64,000 bases of DNA from Paenibacillus jilunlii (GCF_900102965.1 NZ_FNGM01000023.1:1-64000); one strand, 5' to 3'. Counted from the stretch's first letter, positions 53,222 to 61,765 are shown. Made by a program: numbers and translations. Notes: generated from the letters alone by a model not told the origin.

Positions 53222-53779
53222 TCACCTCTCTGTCTGCACAGGAACGTTGGCTCCGGTTTCAACTAAATCGTTGTAAAGGCTGAACCACTGCAGAATTTCC
53301 TGGTTATTTTTGACAATTATCCGCTTGTGCCTGTATTCTTCCGTCAGTTCCATAATCCGGGGCAAATCCGCCCGCACATACTTCCTGTTCCATTTAAACA
53401 GCATCTCATTCAGATTCCTGAAGGTTTGCTTGTAATTACCCTGCTCCAGGCCAAGTCTTGTCTTGACAAATCTCCGCACTACCCGCCAATCCTGGGTGAC
53501 CCGGTTAGGCCTGATCAGCACAATAAAGTCCGCCTGCCGGAAGCTCTCGCTCCCCCATTTATAGTGAACCCCTTCGATGATCCAGGAGTCCATAGCCACA
53601 ATTTCTGCGAGCTGAGCATCCCTAACCTCCGGGGTGTTCCTGCAGTACGGGGTACTTCTGTCCCATACAAAATTATCCGTTTCAAAGTAAGGGACGCCAT
53701 ATCGCTTGGATAATTCTCTGGCCGTATAGGATTTTCCGCTCCCACAGCCGCCAATGATTCGAATTCGGATCTTTCTCAC
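53222..53779 (-). CDS. Adenylate-kinase-like P-loop protein (FlaR-like topology modulation family)
   Basis: About 185 residues, with Walker A GGCGSGKS at 10-17, a FETDNFVWD block and a lid-like region with RPNRVTQDWRVVRRF. This matches small nucleoside-kinase-like ATPases annotated as DNA topology modulation (FlaR) proteins. The start is uncertain: the GTG at 53779 touches its GGAAG site, a TTG further up (53827) has no ribosome binding site, and an ATC three codons in has better spacing. Its partner gene encodes a small membrane protein. Confidence 0.8.
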   Translation of the reverse strand: MRKIRIRIIGGCGSGKSYTARELSKRYGVPYFETDNFVWDRSTPYCRNTPEVRDAQLAEIVAMDSWIIEGVHYKWGSESFRQADFIVLIRPNRVTQDWRVVRRFVKTRLGLEQGNYKQTFRNLNEMLFKWNRKYVRADLPRIMELTEEYRHKRIIVKNNQEILQWFSLYNDLVETGANVPVQTER

Positions 53780-53810
53780 CTTCCATAATGAAAATATTCG
53801 CAGCCCATGA

Positions 53811-54230
53811 TCATTGCTTCTCGGCAACCCAGACGGTCCATCTGTCTTTTTCCTCGATCGGCTGCACTGTAGGCTGCACTGTACCGAGCCTTTCCTTCAT
53901 GAAGCTGACCAGTTCTACCAGCTCATTGTCCGTCAATTCATGCAGAATGGATCTTCCCTTACGCTGCAGCAAATCAGCCTCGGTCGAAAAGGTACCCTCT
54001 AGGATGCGTCACACTCCCCGTTAGCGCGCAGTCTTCAGGAGTCCGGTCCTGAACGATTAGCCTGCCTCCCGGTTTCAATACTCTCCACGCTTCAAGAAAA
54101 CACTGGTCAAGCTGCTGTATATGATGAATCAAAGCACGTTGCAGCAGCACGTCAATACTGTCTGCCCCAAGCCGGGTCTCCAAAGCGCTGCCCTGTACAA
54201 AGGATACGGCTATCGTGAAAATCCATTGGC
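53811..54230 (-). pseudogene. Remnant of a class I SAM-dependent methyltransferase
   Basis: One frame encodes FVQGSALETRLGADSIDVLL, ALIHHIQQLDQCFLEAW and RVLKPGGRLIVQDRTP, a typical post-motif-II/III methyltransferase core, and ends after HPRGYLFDRG. A second frame continues STEADLLQRKGRSILHEL ... RWTVWVAEKQ to a TGA at 53811. The N-terminal SAM-binding motif and a middle segment are missing, so the gene is broken by deletion and frameshift. Confidence 0.7.
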
Positions 54231-54252
54231 ATGTTCAGCACCATCCTTTTTT

Positions 54253-54741
54253 TCACAGCGGACGCTGCATCTCTATCGCTGCTATTTTCTCGCCCTTCTG
54301 ATTAAACACTATCTTATACCCGCATGGGTTAAAGCCGTTTTTGCAATAAAACAGCAGGGCTCTGGTATTGGCGTTGTGGCAGTACAGCTTCAGGTTCTGA
54401 AGTCCGTGCGTAAACTTCGCCTCATTCATCATTGTATTGATCAGGTAGGCCGCAGCGCCTGTGCTTCTGTATTCAGGACTGACCATGACATTTCCCAACC
54501 AGCAGCTCCGGGAATCCTCATCCTTATCATACAAATTTGCATATGCCAGCGGTTCAGGATTGCTGCCCGACATAATTACGGTTGGGCTGTACCGGTTCTC
54601 CAATCCACACAAAATCTGATCCGGTGTGAGCGGATAGTGAAATTTGGGACCGGCGTAGAACAGCTCTTCCGGATTCCGCACGAAGCCACAGATGGCTTCC
54701 AGGTCCTCCGGCTTCAAGCTGCGGTAAGCTAAAGCGGGCAT
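54253..54741 (-). CDS. GNAT-family N-acetyltransferase
   Basis: A 162-residue GNAT protein: YRSLKPEDLEAICGFV start, WLGNVMVSPEYRSTGAAAYLINTMM (motif A, acetyl-CoA pyrophosphate loop with R/Q-x-x-G/A variant RSTGAA) and NTRALLFYCKNGFNPCGYK (motif B). GAAGGAG lies ten bases before the ATG. The acceptor is unknown. It sits directly upstream of the decayed methyltransferase. Confidence 0.87.
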   Translation of the reverse strand: MPALAYRSLKPEDLEAICGFVRNPEELFYAGPKFHYPLTPDQILCGLENRYSPTVIMSGSNPEPLAYANLYDKDEDSRSCWLGNVMVSPEYRSTGAAAYLINTMMNEAKFTHGLQNLKLYCHNANTRALLFYCKNGFNPCGYKIVFNQKGEKIAAIEMQRPL

Positions 54742-55156
54742 AAAGTATTCGCTCCTTCATTCGTTATGTCCCTCCAGGGGTCTGTATCCTTCTTTTCTTC
54801 AATATTTATCCTGTAATTCCTGCTGAACCGAAGCCGCACTAACTAAACCACAAGCAGAAACGGCTTCACCTTCTTCAAAAGGGGGACCCGTTTCAGCTCA
54901 TGTTCCAAAATCAACGGGGGCACACTGGAGGCGAGGGTTGTTGTACAATAGCGAGATTAATATCTTTTTGCTCACAACTCTCGTCTATATCGCGTGGTTA
55001 GGACAGCATGGTTGACTGTGCGATTTGGCTTGGGTTCTCTGCAGACGCGATTAGCTCTCTTCACGATCTATCCAGGGCTGATGGAGCCCAACCCTCCTGC
55101 ACCGCCTATATCATCTGAAGCTTTCAAGTTTGGTATTGCATAATTTCCTAAAAGGT
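54742..55156. other. Long intergenic region without a recognised gene
   Basis: No frame with start signals is convincing on either strand. A 17-base string CAAGCAGAAACGGCTTC at 54851-54867 recurs near 42938-42954 in the other gene-free region. The part 54950-55140 is unremarkable and could be decayed coding sequence. Confidence 0.4.
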
Positions 55157-55184
55157 AAAAAAGCAGCAGGCATTCGCCTACTGC
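55157..55184 (-). terminator. Terminator of the L,D-transpeptidase gene
   Basis: GCAGCAGGC / GCCTACTGC stem with a 4-base loop and TTTTTT on the minus strand. Confidence 0.8.
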
Positions 55185-55215
55185 GTTTTAAGAATTGTAC
55201 GAAGCTGAATCCGCC

Positions 55216-56124
55216 TTAAAAAGTGACGGTGGCATCCTGCTTGCTCCATTTAAATGAAAGACCGAACAGCTCTGTCAGGCTGCCAAGCGGCAGATACAGA
55301 CGGTTGTTCACATTTTTGGACGCGGTCATGGATATCGTTGTGCCCTGAACCACCGCTTGGGCGGTCAGCGGTTTATGCGTTACGGTCCGGTTCCCTATAG
55401 TAATCACCAGAGCACCGGTTCCGGCATCCTTCGTAAGTGTACCTCCCAGTAAAGCTACGGTTTCCCTCAGCGGAACAAAAACACGCGAATTCTCCACGAC
55501 GAAATCATTCTTCAGCTTCGAAGGTTTACCGTTAATAATGAAGGTACCTGCGAACGTTGTGGACCCGATAGAATAGCCGCTTTTGACAGCAATGCTCTCC
55601 AGGCTGAGTGTGGATGAGGTAATCACCACCAATGTATTCTTAGCAATCTGCGGGTACAGCCAGTGGATATCTTCATTGTGCATCCGGATGCAGCCGGCAC
55701 TGACGTATTTGCCGATGGAGGATTCGTTATTATTGCCGTGGATCGCGTACGTTGTACCCTTTGTGCCGTTCACTTCCAGACCGAGCCAGCGGTCTCCCAG
55801 CGGGTTGGACGGATCGCCTCCGGGGATATGCTCCTTATAATAAGGCCTGTTTTTGATTTTGACGACAATTTTGAAGCTGCCTTCAGGCGTGAGGCTCTTG
55901 GATTTGCCTGTGGCAACCGGAAAAGTCCGAACCAGCTTGCCGCTGCTGAAATAGCCCAGAGTGTTCGTTTTTTTGTTCACAATAATCAGATCCGAGGCTG
56001 ACGATGCCGATGCGGTGGCCGCTCCTGTGAAACCAAACGTAAGCAGAAGCATAAATACAAGCGGCACCGTGATGCTGTGTCTCCAAAAAGTCCTCGGTCT
56101 AGCTAATAAATCATGCAGATTCAT
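55216..56124 (-). CDS. L,D-transpeptidase (YkuD) with copper amine oxidase N-domain-like tail
   Basis: A 302-residue exported enzyme. Signal peptide about 1-42; YkuD catalytic domain about 45-165 with AIHGNN (His129) and the active-site SAGCIRM (Cys145). The C-terminal stalk-like domain (about 185-300: FIINGKPSKLKNDFVVENSRVFVPLRETVALLGG) is the copper amine oxidase N-terminal type common in Paenibacillus wall proteins. It would make or remodel 3-3 peptidoglycan cross-links. GGAGGAGG lies before the ATG at 56124; the longer frame adds 40 unlikely residues. Confidence 0.92.
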   Translation of the reverse strand: MNLHDLLARPRTFWRHSITVPLVFMLLLTFGFTGAATASASSASDLIIVNKKTNTLGYFSSGKLVRTFPVATGKSKSLTPEGSFKIVVKIKNRPYYKEHIPGGDPSNPLGDRWLGLEVNGTKGTTYAIHGNNNESSIGKYVSAGCIRMHNEDIHWLYPQIAKNTLVVITSSTLSLESIAVKSGYSIGSTTFAGTFIINGKPSKLKNDFVVENSRVFVPLRETVALLGGTLTKDAGTGALVITIGNRTVTHKPLTAQAVVQGTTISMTASKNVNNRLYLPLGSLTELFGLSFKWSKQDATVTF

Positions 56125-56320
56125 GCTGCCCCTCCTCCAGGTTATAGGTGTGTATGGAAGCCATTTTCTACATAGACGAAAAGAACCCGCGAAAGTTGCT
56201 GGGCTGCCTGTACCTTTCTTTTTCAACTCGTCCCTGGACAACAAGCATGAATAAACCTTACTTTCATCACAGATAATAATATCGCATTAAAAAAACAAAC
56301 CTGCCAAGGAGGCAATCACT

Positions 56321-56812
56321 TTGAATTCAAACATTTCCAGCCAGGTCAGCCAGTGTGAACAAATTATTCAGCAGTTGATCTCCCAGACTCAACAGGCCAG
56401 CCAAAACTATCAGCAGCTTCTTCAACAGGAACAGCAAAATGTTGCTAAGCTTGAAGAATTGGCAGACCGTGAACGCAAAGCCAGCCAAATAATCCAGCAG
56501 GCCCTGCAGGGTCATCAAACGGCTGTACAGCAGCTGCAGCATGCATCCCAGCTGGTTAGACAGGTGGAGCAAAATGCCCAAACTTCCAGCTTCAGCACTG
56601 GGGCTCAAGGATTCAGCACAGGATCACAAGGATTTAATCCATCCTTCAATCCATCCTTCAACCCGGCCTTCAATTCTTCCATGAACCAGCAGCCATCACA
56701 GATGCTGCACAGCCCGCTCAATTCATCCTTTAGTTCACAGCAGGTGCATTCACCAATCTCTTCAGGCCAATCCTTTGGTTCTTCCATGAACCAGGGACGC
56801 AGCTTCCAGTAA
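56321..56812 (+). CDS. Gln-rich coiled-coil protein with Phe/Asn/Pro/Ser tail
   Basis: A 163-residue protein from a TTG with GGAGG eight bases upstream. Residues 1-85 are a Gln-rich coiled coil (QQLLQQEQQNVAKLEELADRERKAS). Residues 90-163 are low-complexity with three FNPSFNP-type repeats and scattered Ser/Gln/Met. There is no signal peptide. Such proteins in spore formers are sometimes coat or spore-associated, but nothing here proves it. A strong terminator follows. Confidence 0.75.
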   Translation: MNSNISSQVSQCEQIIQQLISQTQQASQNYQQLLQQEQQNVAKLEELADRERKASQIIQQALQGHQTAVQQLQHASQLVRQVEQNAQTSSFSTGAQGFSTGSQGFNPSFNPSFNPAFNSSMNQQPSQMLHSPLNSSFSSQQVHSPISSGQSFGSSMNQGRSFQ

Positions 56813-56833
56813 TAGCTAACACATGATTTAAGA

Positions 56834-56877
56834 AGGGTCTCCGGCAAGCCGTTTGGCTGGCGGGGAGCCCTTTTTTT
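56834..56877 (+). terminator. Rho-independent terminator
   Basis: AGGGTCTCCGGCAAGCC / GGCTGGCGGGGAGCCCT stem with a GTTT loop and seven T. Confidence 0.88.
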
Positions 56878-56994
56878 GTTATCCGGACGGCAAGCTTACC
56901 GGTCCGGCCCAAGTGCTGGGCTTATGGGGTTCATACTGAAGACCCCAGAGCGCCAATATATTTTATTCCATATGCTCATTCTCTAATTTCAGGA

Positions 56995-57585
56995 GTGATT
57001 ATTACGAATCTAGGAACCGGTGGAGCAACCCTTATCAAATCGCATGAGGGAATTACCTTGAAATTTTATGGAGATCCTTATGGGTATCCAACAGTTGGAT
57101 GGGGACATCTGATAACAAAGACTAAAACATATACTAAAAATACATCAGGTAATCCAAATACGTCTCTTCTAACTCAAGCAGAAGCTAATGCTCTATCAAG
57201 CTCTTTAAATCTAGGTTATACTTCACCAATTTCTCAGTCTAAGGCAAATACTTTTTTTACTGAGGATACTGCAAAGGCTGTAACGGCAGTAAATAAATTG
57301 AAACTGAATTTTTCACAATCTCAGTTTGACGCACTTGTTTCGCCCACTTTTAATGGAGGTCCTGGGGTGCTAGAAACCAATGATGTAAAAGCTATGCTTG
57401 CCTATAAGCAAATATATCCAACTTTTAGTGGTCCACTTTCAGCAAATGAAATTGATACTTGTTCAAAATTGGTCAGCAAAGCATTTTCATATGATAGAAA
57501 GCTACAAAGACGAAGAATTGAAGAAGCAACTTTATTCTGTAAAGGCAGACAGTATACTCACAAATATCCAGTATATACACTATAG
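56995..57585 (+). CDS. Phage-type lysozyme (glycoside hydrolase 24)
   Basis: A 196-residue muramidase without a signal peptide. The catalytic signature E-x8-D-x5-T is perfect: Glu18, Asp27 and Thr33 in the block HEGITLKFYGDPYGYPT. The middle (LSANEIDTCSKLVSKAF) fits the helical lobe of T4-type lysozymes; the second lobe ends RRRIEEATLFCKG. It is markedly more A+T-rich than its neighbours, suggesting a prophage or horizontally acquired gene, and no holin is nearby. The start is uncertain: the GTG at 56995 overlaps AGGAG, and an ATT at 57001 has normal spacing. Confidence 0.88.
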   Translation: MIITNLGTGGATLIKSHEGITLKFYGDPYGYPTVGWGHLITKTKTYTKNTSGNPNTSLLTQAEANALSSSLNLGYTSPISQSKANTFFTEDTAKAVTAVNKLKLNFSQSQFDALVSPTFNGGPGVLETNDVKAMLAYKQIYPTFSGPLSANEIDTCSKLVSKAFSYDRKLQRRRIEEATLFCKGRQYTHKYPVYTL

Positions 57586-57605
57586 TTCAATCGTATTACG
57601 GCATA

Positions 57606-57643
57606 AACAAGAAAAGTCAGCCTAAAGAGGCTGACCTTTCTTG
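57606..57643 (+). terminator. Terminator of the lysozyme gene
   Basis: CAAGAAAAGTCAGCC / GGCTGACCTTTCTTG near-perfect 15-bp stem with a 6-base loop. Confidence 0.8.
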
Positions 57644-57685
57644 TTTAAAAATTAGCACAGAACAAATTACATAACCTTAATTCAT

Positions 57686-57826
57686 TTAATCAGTAATTTT
57701 TTTAAGCTCAAAAATAGTTGCCTCTGATAACAAGATAAGCCTATCGTTATTAACAACAAAATAACTTACACTTACAGGTATGCTAAGTTTTGTAGAAGGG
57801 TCACCTACAACTATTGCTTTTACTAC
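57686..57826 (-). pseudogene. C-terminal fragment of an unknown gene
   Basis: A 46-codon frame (VVKAIVVGDPSTKLSIPVS, then YFVVNNDRLILLSEATIFEL) ends in TAA at 57686. It has no start codon or ribosome binding site, and a stop lies just upstream. The composition is coding-like, so it is probably the tail of a truncated gene. The rest of 57586-57958 shows only a small CCGGCTTACCGG palindrome near 57841. Confidence 0.4.
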
Positions 57827-57958
57827 ATCATTTTAATTAACCGGCTTACCGGTAAGAGCGGCTGAATCCCCAACGGCCAGATATATGTTCGGTGAAAATA
57901 AAGTATTAGACTAGAGTCGTTGATTTAACGCGGTTTTTGAATTGAAAAATCGTTTGAA

Positions 57959-58567
57959 CTACTTACTTACACTTTTCCCCTTAATCAACTTCTTAAAAGC
58001 AGTGTATTCTTTATTAGATCTTATAAAATTTAATATCTCATTGGCACACTCACTCGATCTCATTATTTCAGTATTGAATTCAAGATCATATTCATTAAAG
58101 CAATACACGTTATCATATTGTGAACTTGCTAAGCCAACCTGCCTGTCTCCTCTAAGTTGTTCTCTTCTAGCAAGTTCTTCCTTTGAACATTTAACTACTA
58201 CGAATATGACAGGGTGATCTGATAATAATTCAATACAAGTATTGAACCATTTGTCATTACCTATAACAGAATCTACAACTACGTTGTTTCCCATCGCTGA
58301 AAATAGTTTTATTGTCGAGTAGTATAATGAAATCAACGGATCTGCAAGAATTTGATTTACTAATTGTCCATCCTCTGCACCATTTGTTTCAATACTCGGA
58401 TATGTACTGTTAATGAAATCTTTATAACTATGAAATAGCCCATTAATAAAATTATCAAATGATAAATGTTGAAATGGGATATCAATTTGAGTTAATAATT
58501 CATTAGATATGCTTGTCTTTCCAGAACTTGAAGTACCATTAAGAAGAACTATAATCCCTGGCTTCAA
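57959..58567 (-). CDS. Chloramphenicol phosphotransferase-like kinase
   Basis: A 202-residue P-loop protein with Walker A GTSSSGKT (11-18), FDNFINGLF, the VVVDSVIGN strand and RREQLRGDRQVGLASSQYD, then YDLEFNTE, all matching the CPT family. Streptomyces CPT phosphorylates chloramphenicol; many relatives have other or unknown substrates, so resistance is not assumed. The TTG at 58567 follows AAGGCGG by six bases. The gene is strongly A+T-rich, unlike most of the window, which indicates recent transfer. Confidence 0.87.
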   Translation of the reverse strand: MKPGIIVLLNGTSSSGKTSISNELLTQIDIPFQHLSFDNFINGLFHSYKDFINSTYPSIETNGAEDGQLVNQILADPLISLYYSTIKLFSAMGNNVVVDSVIGNDKWFNTCIELLSDHPVIFVVVKCSKEELARREQLRGDRQVGLASSQYDNVYCFNEYDLEFNTEIMRSSECANEILNFIRSNKEYTAFKKLIKGKSVSK

Positions 58568-58905
58568 TAGAATCCGCCTTTCATAATTTTATTTTTGCGT
58601 ATTTTTCAGCTAGCACTGTATTTACGAACTTCACGAGCAGGATAACGCAACCATTAGATGGACTTATGGTTCTCATATGATACAATTTACCCCAGAAGTA
58701 TCTTCGCGGGTTAATGAAAAGCAGCGGTGATGAACTAATAGGAGACCAATACAAAAAAGCGGTAGTTTTATGGATATGCAATAGTTTACTATAGGATCTT
58801 ATTCCTCGGTTCGTCTGAACCGATTGTAACGGAGATTCACTTCGCAGACAACTGGTGGCACTACGCGCCGAATGGAACTTGGTACTAAAAGGGGGGGCAG
58901 GACAC
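58568..58905. other. Gene-free stretch with broken frames
   Basis: Between the CPT-like gene and the next plus-strand gene there are two short stop-bounded plus-strand pieces that read like coding sequence: one ending QFTPEVSSRVNEKQR near 58710 and one ending ADNWWHYAPNGTWY near 58888. Neither has a start signal. They are probably debris of one or two genes, which fits insertion and decay in this patch. Confidence 0.35.
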
Positions 58906-59583
58906 ATGCGAGAAGAACAGGAAATATTCGCGGGCAAGGGATATAACAGGTCGTACGCAATTGCTACGGGTCTACCGATTTTGAATGTTAGGGGTAGCAT
59001 ATCGCGTGAAAGTTACGGCCAACTACCGTTTCCGTGGGTGTCAACGGGCATCAAGATTGATAAAGAACAGATGTTGGAAACCGTTATGAAGCAGAAGTCA
59101 CTCGAGTATTTGTTCAAGATGCAATTCAGTAAGGAGGAAATGACCGACCGCAATTTGGTTGTAGGCTGTTATGAATACAAGAATCCGAATGACAAGGAAC
59201 AAATAACGCTGTATGCGCTGGTTTCGTTGAAGGAATTTCTCGCGAGATACGGCGATGAACGGGCATTGGAGATTCTGATGCGAGTTGGCTGCCCATACGA
59301 GAAGATTATGGAAGAATGCGATGAAGCCATTGAAGAACACTATGCAGTGTTGCGCCGGTCACTTCATTTGAAGAATCTGAGGGACAAATATGACGTCGTT
59401 TACGAGTGGGTTGAAGAGGACGGGCAAAAGACGTATATAAACAGATACACCAAATCGAGTTATACAAAGATTAAAGCTGAATCATTCGTAGAGTTGACCA
59501 AACTCTATGATGAGCAACGGAAGAAGGATGCAAAGAAGACGTTCTCGACTCTGGAGCCGTTAGAAGCATTCATGCAAGCATAA
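58906..59583 (+). CDS. Unknown cytoplasmic protein
   Basis: A 225-residue protein not recognised. The ATG at 58906 has AAAAGGGGGG upstream at good distance; seventeen extra codons of the longer frame are rejected. The N-terminal half looks alpha/beta (YAIATGLPILNVRGSISRES); the C-terminal half is helical and charged (EECDEAIEEHYAVLRRSLH; DEQRKKDAKKTFSTLEP). There is no signal peptide, membrane segment or cysteine pair. A terminator-like hairpin follows. Its position in the A+T-rich patch suggests accessory or phage-derived origin. Confidence 0.7.
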   Translation: MREEQEIFAGKGYNRSYAIATGLPILNVRGSISRESYGQLPFPWVSTGIKIDKEQMLETVMKQKSLEYLFKMQFSKEEMTDRNLVVGCYEYKNPNDKEQITLYALVSLKEFLARYGDERALEILMRVGCPYEKIMEECDEAIEEHYAVLRRSLHLKNLRDKYDVVYEWVEEDGQKTYINRYTKSSYTKIKAESFVELTKLYDEQRKKDAKKTFSTLEPLEAFMQA

Positions 59584-59618
59584 TAAAACCACCCCTTTAC
59601 GGGGCAGTCAGAGTGTCG

Positions 59619-59660
59619 AGAAACCCAGGTCTTTTCATGGCCTTGGGTTTCTTTTGTGTT
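59619..59660 (+). terminator. Rho-independent terminator
   Basis: GAAACCCAGG / CCTTGGGTTTC stem with a loop of about 11 bases, followed by TTTTGTGTTT. Confidence 0.75.
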
Positions 59661-59720
59661 TCAATGTCGGCGTGCGCTCGGGACCCCCCCTCTTCTTCGT
59701 CTCCTGTATTGGAAGTTATA

Positions 59721-60713
59721 TCAATCTGGTACCACCAGCCGCCCGCGCTTCTCGCCAAGTGTTATCGTCGCCTCGACACCGGAGTTGAACTCCAGGAAGT
59801 CGCTCTCGACGCCGTCGCTGAAGATGACTCCGTCCTCCGGCATTTGCGAGGTGATCTTCAGCGGGGCCCGGCTGCTGATCTGTCCAAAAACCAGCCCGGC
59901 CGAAGTAGTCCGGCTGGGAAAAGGCTCCCGAACCGTAAAGTACAGGTTCGGGTGATCCCACGGAAGCCGCTGCTCTATTCCGACAGCTTCCGCAACATCT
60001 GCTGCCCGCGCTCCGCCGGCTGCAGCCCCGGCCATCTGCAGCTGCGCCGCGCTGCGGGCAATCCCTGCGGCTCCGGCGAGCACGCTTTTGAGCCAGCCGG
60101 TGGAGCCCATCCCGGTGGAGATGATAATGCCGCTGGAGGACTGCTGCTCAGCGACACCGTTCAGCTCCACCTGATAGCGGGCCGAGACATGGGTCTTGCG
60201 GCCGACGAACAGATCGTTGACGCCGTAGAGGCTCTGCCCGTCGTTAAGCTGCGCCTTGGCAAGCGTGACCTCACGCACCTGGCGCTGCCCCCGGAACACC
60301 TCCGGCACCAAATGCCGGAGGTCCTTAACGGTGAACGGCAGCAGCACACCGTCCCAGCGCTGCGGATCGGGATTGACCCCGATCAGCGGCTGCTCGTGTA
60401 GGTATTTTAGCGTATTGGCTACAAGTCCGTCCTGCCCCAGCACGACTACGGTATCCTGATCTCCAAAGATAAAGTTCGGCACATGCTGGCGCTCCAGCAG
60501 CTGTACCCGGCCCACCGCACCCAGCTCAATAACTGCGCTCTCCACCGCCTTGCGGTAATGAAAATCCTCGCTGATATAGTCGCTGAAATCCGCTCCCAGC
60601 CGTTCAATATAGAATTGGGCCTGCTGAATCGTATTGTAGCGGACCACCAGCTCTTCGAGGCGGGTCTTGCGCTTGATCAGGATGATTTTGTTCTCTGAGC
60701 TGCGCGTGCTCAT
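59721..60713 (-). CDS. NAD-kinase-like protein paired with SPFH gene
   Basis: A 330-residue protein of the NAD(+)/diacylglycerol kinase superfamily. VVVLGQDGLVANTL replaces the usual GGDGT nucleotide motif, while STGMGSTGWLKSV keeps the second conserved glycine-rich loop. The altered first motif means NAD phosphorylation cannot be assumed. Residues 200-250 are Ala-rich (AAQLQMAGAAAGGARAAD). Its ATG overlaps the SPFH stop by four bases (ATGA) with GAGGAGG inside the SPFH gene, showing tight coupling. Nucleotide sensing or phosphorylation linked to a membrane scaffold is inference. Confidence 0.82.
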   Translation of the reverse strand: MSTRSSENKIILIKRKTRLEELVVRYNTIQQAQFYIERLGADFSDYISEDFHYRKAVESAVIELGAVGRVQLLERQHVPNFIFGDQDTVVVLGQDGLVANTLKYLHEQPLIGVNPDPQRWDGVLLPFTVKDLRHLVPEVFRGQRQVREVTLAKAQLNDGQSLYGVNDLFVGRKTHVSARYQVELNGVAEQQSSSGIIISTGMGSTGWLKSVLAGAAGIARSAAQLQMAGAAAGGARAADVAEAVGIEQRLPWDHPNLYFTVREPFPSRTTSAGLVFGQISSRAPLKITSQMPEDGVIFSDGVESDFLEFNSGVEATITLGEKRGRLVVPD

Positions 60714-61765
60714 CGGCCCCCGCCTCCTCTCGCGGCGTTCCCGCCGTTTCCGCCCGTACCGGCCATCAGTCCCTGCAGCAGATCCGGCGAAATGTTCAGC
60801 TGTCCGATCTTGCCCGCATTTTCCGCCAGCTCCTGGAAGGCAATCGCAATCAGCTTATCCGGCTTCATGCCCACATTGGTCAGAGCCTGGAGCACACCGG
60901 GCGCTACGCCCTGGAGCGAATTCATTACCGCCGACAGCTCGTAGGCTTTGGCATCCGCTTCGGCTCTTTGGTTGGCAACAGTCAGCCCGATCAGCTCCTG
61001 CTTCTTCGCTTCAAGCGCTGTATCGAAGCTGAGCTGCTCCTCTTTCATCGCATTCTGCTTTTGCTTTACTGAACGCTCGGCGTCGAGCTGGGTTTCGCGG
61101 ATTTGCTTCTTTTTCGTCTCGACGGCAATTTCCGTATTCAGCTCGTTCTCCTTCACGCGGCGCTCCTGCTCAATGGAAGCATTGCGGCGCTCATACAGCG
61201 CATTGTCCGCACTGCGCAGAATCTCTTCCCTGGCCTGTGCCTCTAAGGCGCGCAGCGTTTCTTTATTTGGCACAATTGCCAGAATCGACAGGCCCATCAG
61301 CTCGATGCCCAGCTTCCCGATCTCCTCATTTCTTTCAATCTCCTGGGTAATGGTCTTGGCCAGATGTTCGCTGGACTGAATCGCTTCGCGCAGCGGCAGC
61401 TGCTCCAGCTGCTTTTTCGTCAGCACCTTGGCGATATTGATCACACGCTGCGCGAGCTTGCCGGGATCGTCGGACAGGTACGTATTTTTGCGTAAATTAT
61501 AAGTGTAATTGAGGATCTGTGTGGTCTTGCGGTAGTCGACAATCCGGTAAGTCAGCTGTCCCTGGACGGTCACTGTCTGGTAGTCATTCGTAATCTCTTC
61601 AAACATGAACGGAACGTCAATCGAGGATACCGGGACCACAACCACCGAAGTCGTAGGCACATAATAATAAAAAGAAAGACCTACTCCCTCACGCACTACT
61701 TTGCCGTTCTTGACCTTAAGTACATACTCGCTGGGCTGGAATTTCACGAATCTGAATCCGAACAT
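60710..61765 (-). CDS. SPFH/band-7 domain protein
   Basis: A 351-residue stomatin/prohibitin/flotillin-type protein. It has no clear N-terminal membrane helix. The SPFH domain spans about 15-200 (VREGVGLSFYYYVPTTSVVVVPVSSIDVPF; VTVQGQLTYRI). A long charged coiled coil spans about 195-275 (RRNASIEQERRVKENELNTE), and the tail is Gly-rich (GTGGNGGNAARGGGG). Such proteins oligomerise at membranes. AGGAGG lies before the ATG at 61765. It is the first gene of a two-gene operon with the NAD-kinase-like protein; three copies of an 11-bp motif lie in its promoter. Confidence 0.87.
   Translation of the reverse strand: MFGFRFVKFQPSEYVLKVKNGKVVREGVGLSFYYYVPTTSVVVVPVSSIDVPFMFEEITNDYQTVTVQGQLTYRIVDYRKTTQILNYTYNLRKNTYLSDDPGKLAQRVINIAKVLTKKQLEQLPLREAIQSSEHLAKTITQEIERNEEIGKLGIELMGLSILAIVPNKETLRALEAQAREEILRSADNALYERRNASIEQERRVKENELNTEIAVETKKKQIRETQLDAERSVKQKQNAMKEEQLSFDTALEAKKQELIGLTVANQRAEADAKAYELSAVMNSLQGVAPGVLQALTNVGMKPDKLIAIAFQELAENAGKIGQLNISPDLLQGLMAGTGGNGGNAARGGGGR

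Noticed and set aside
54851-54867. 17-base string shared with 42938-42954
   Set aside because: Too short to define an element from two occurrences; noted only in the intergenic entry.
58581-59000. A 139-codon minus-strand frame
   Set aside because: It overlaps the well-supported plus-strand gene at 58906 and has no domain or clear start signal.
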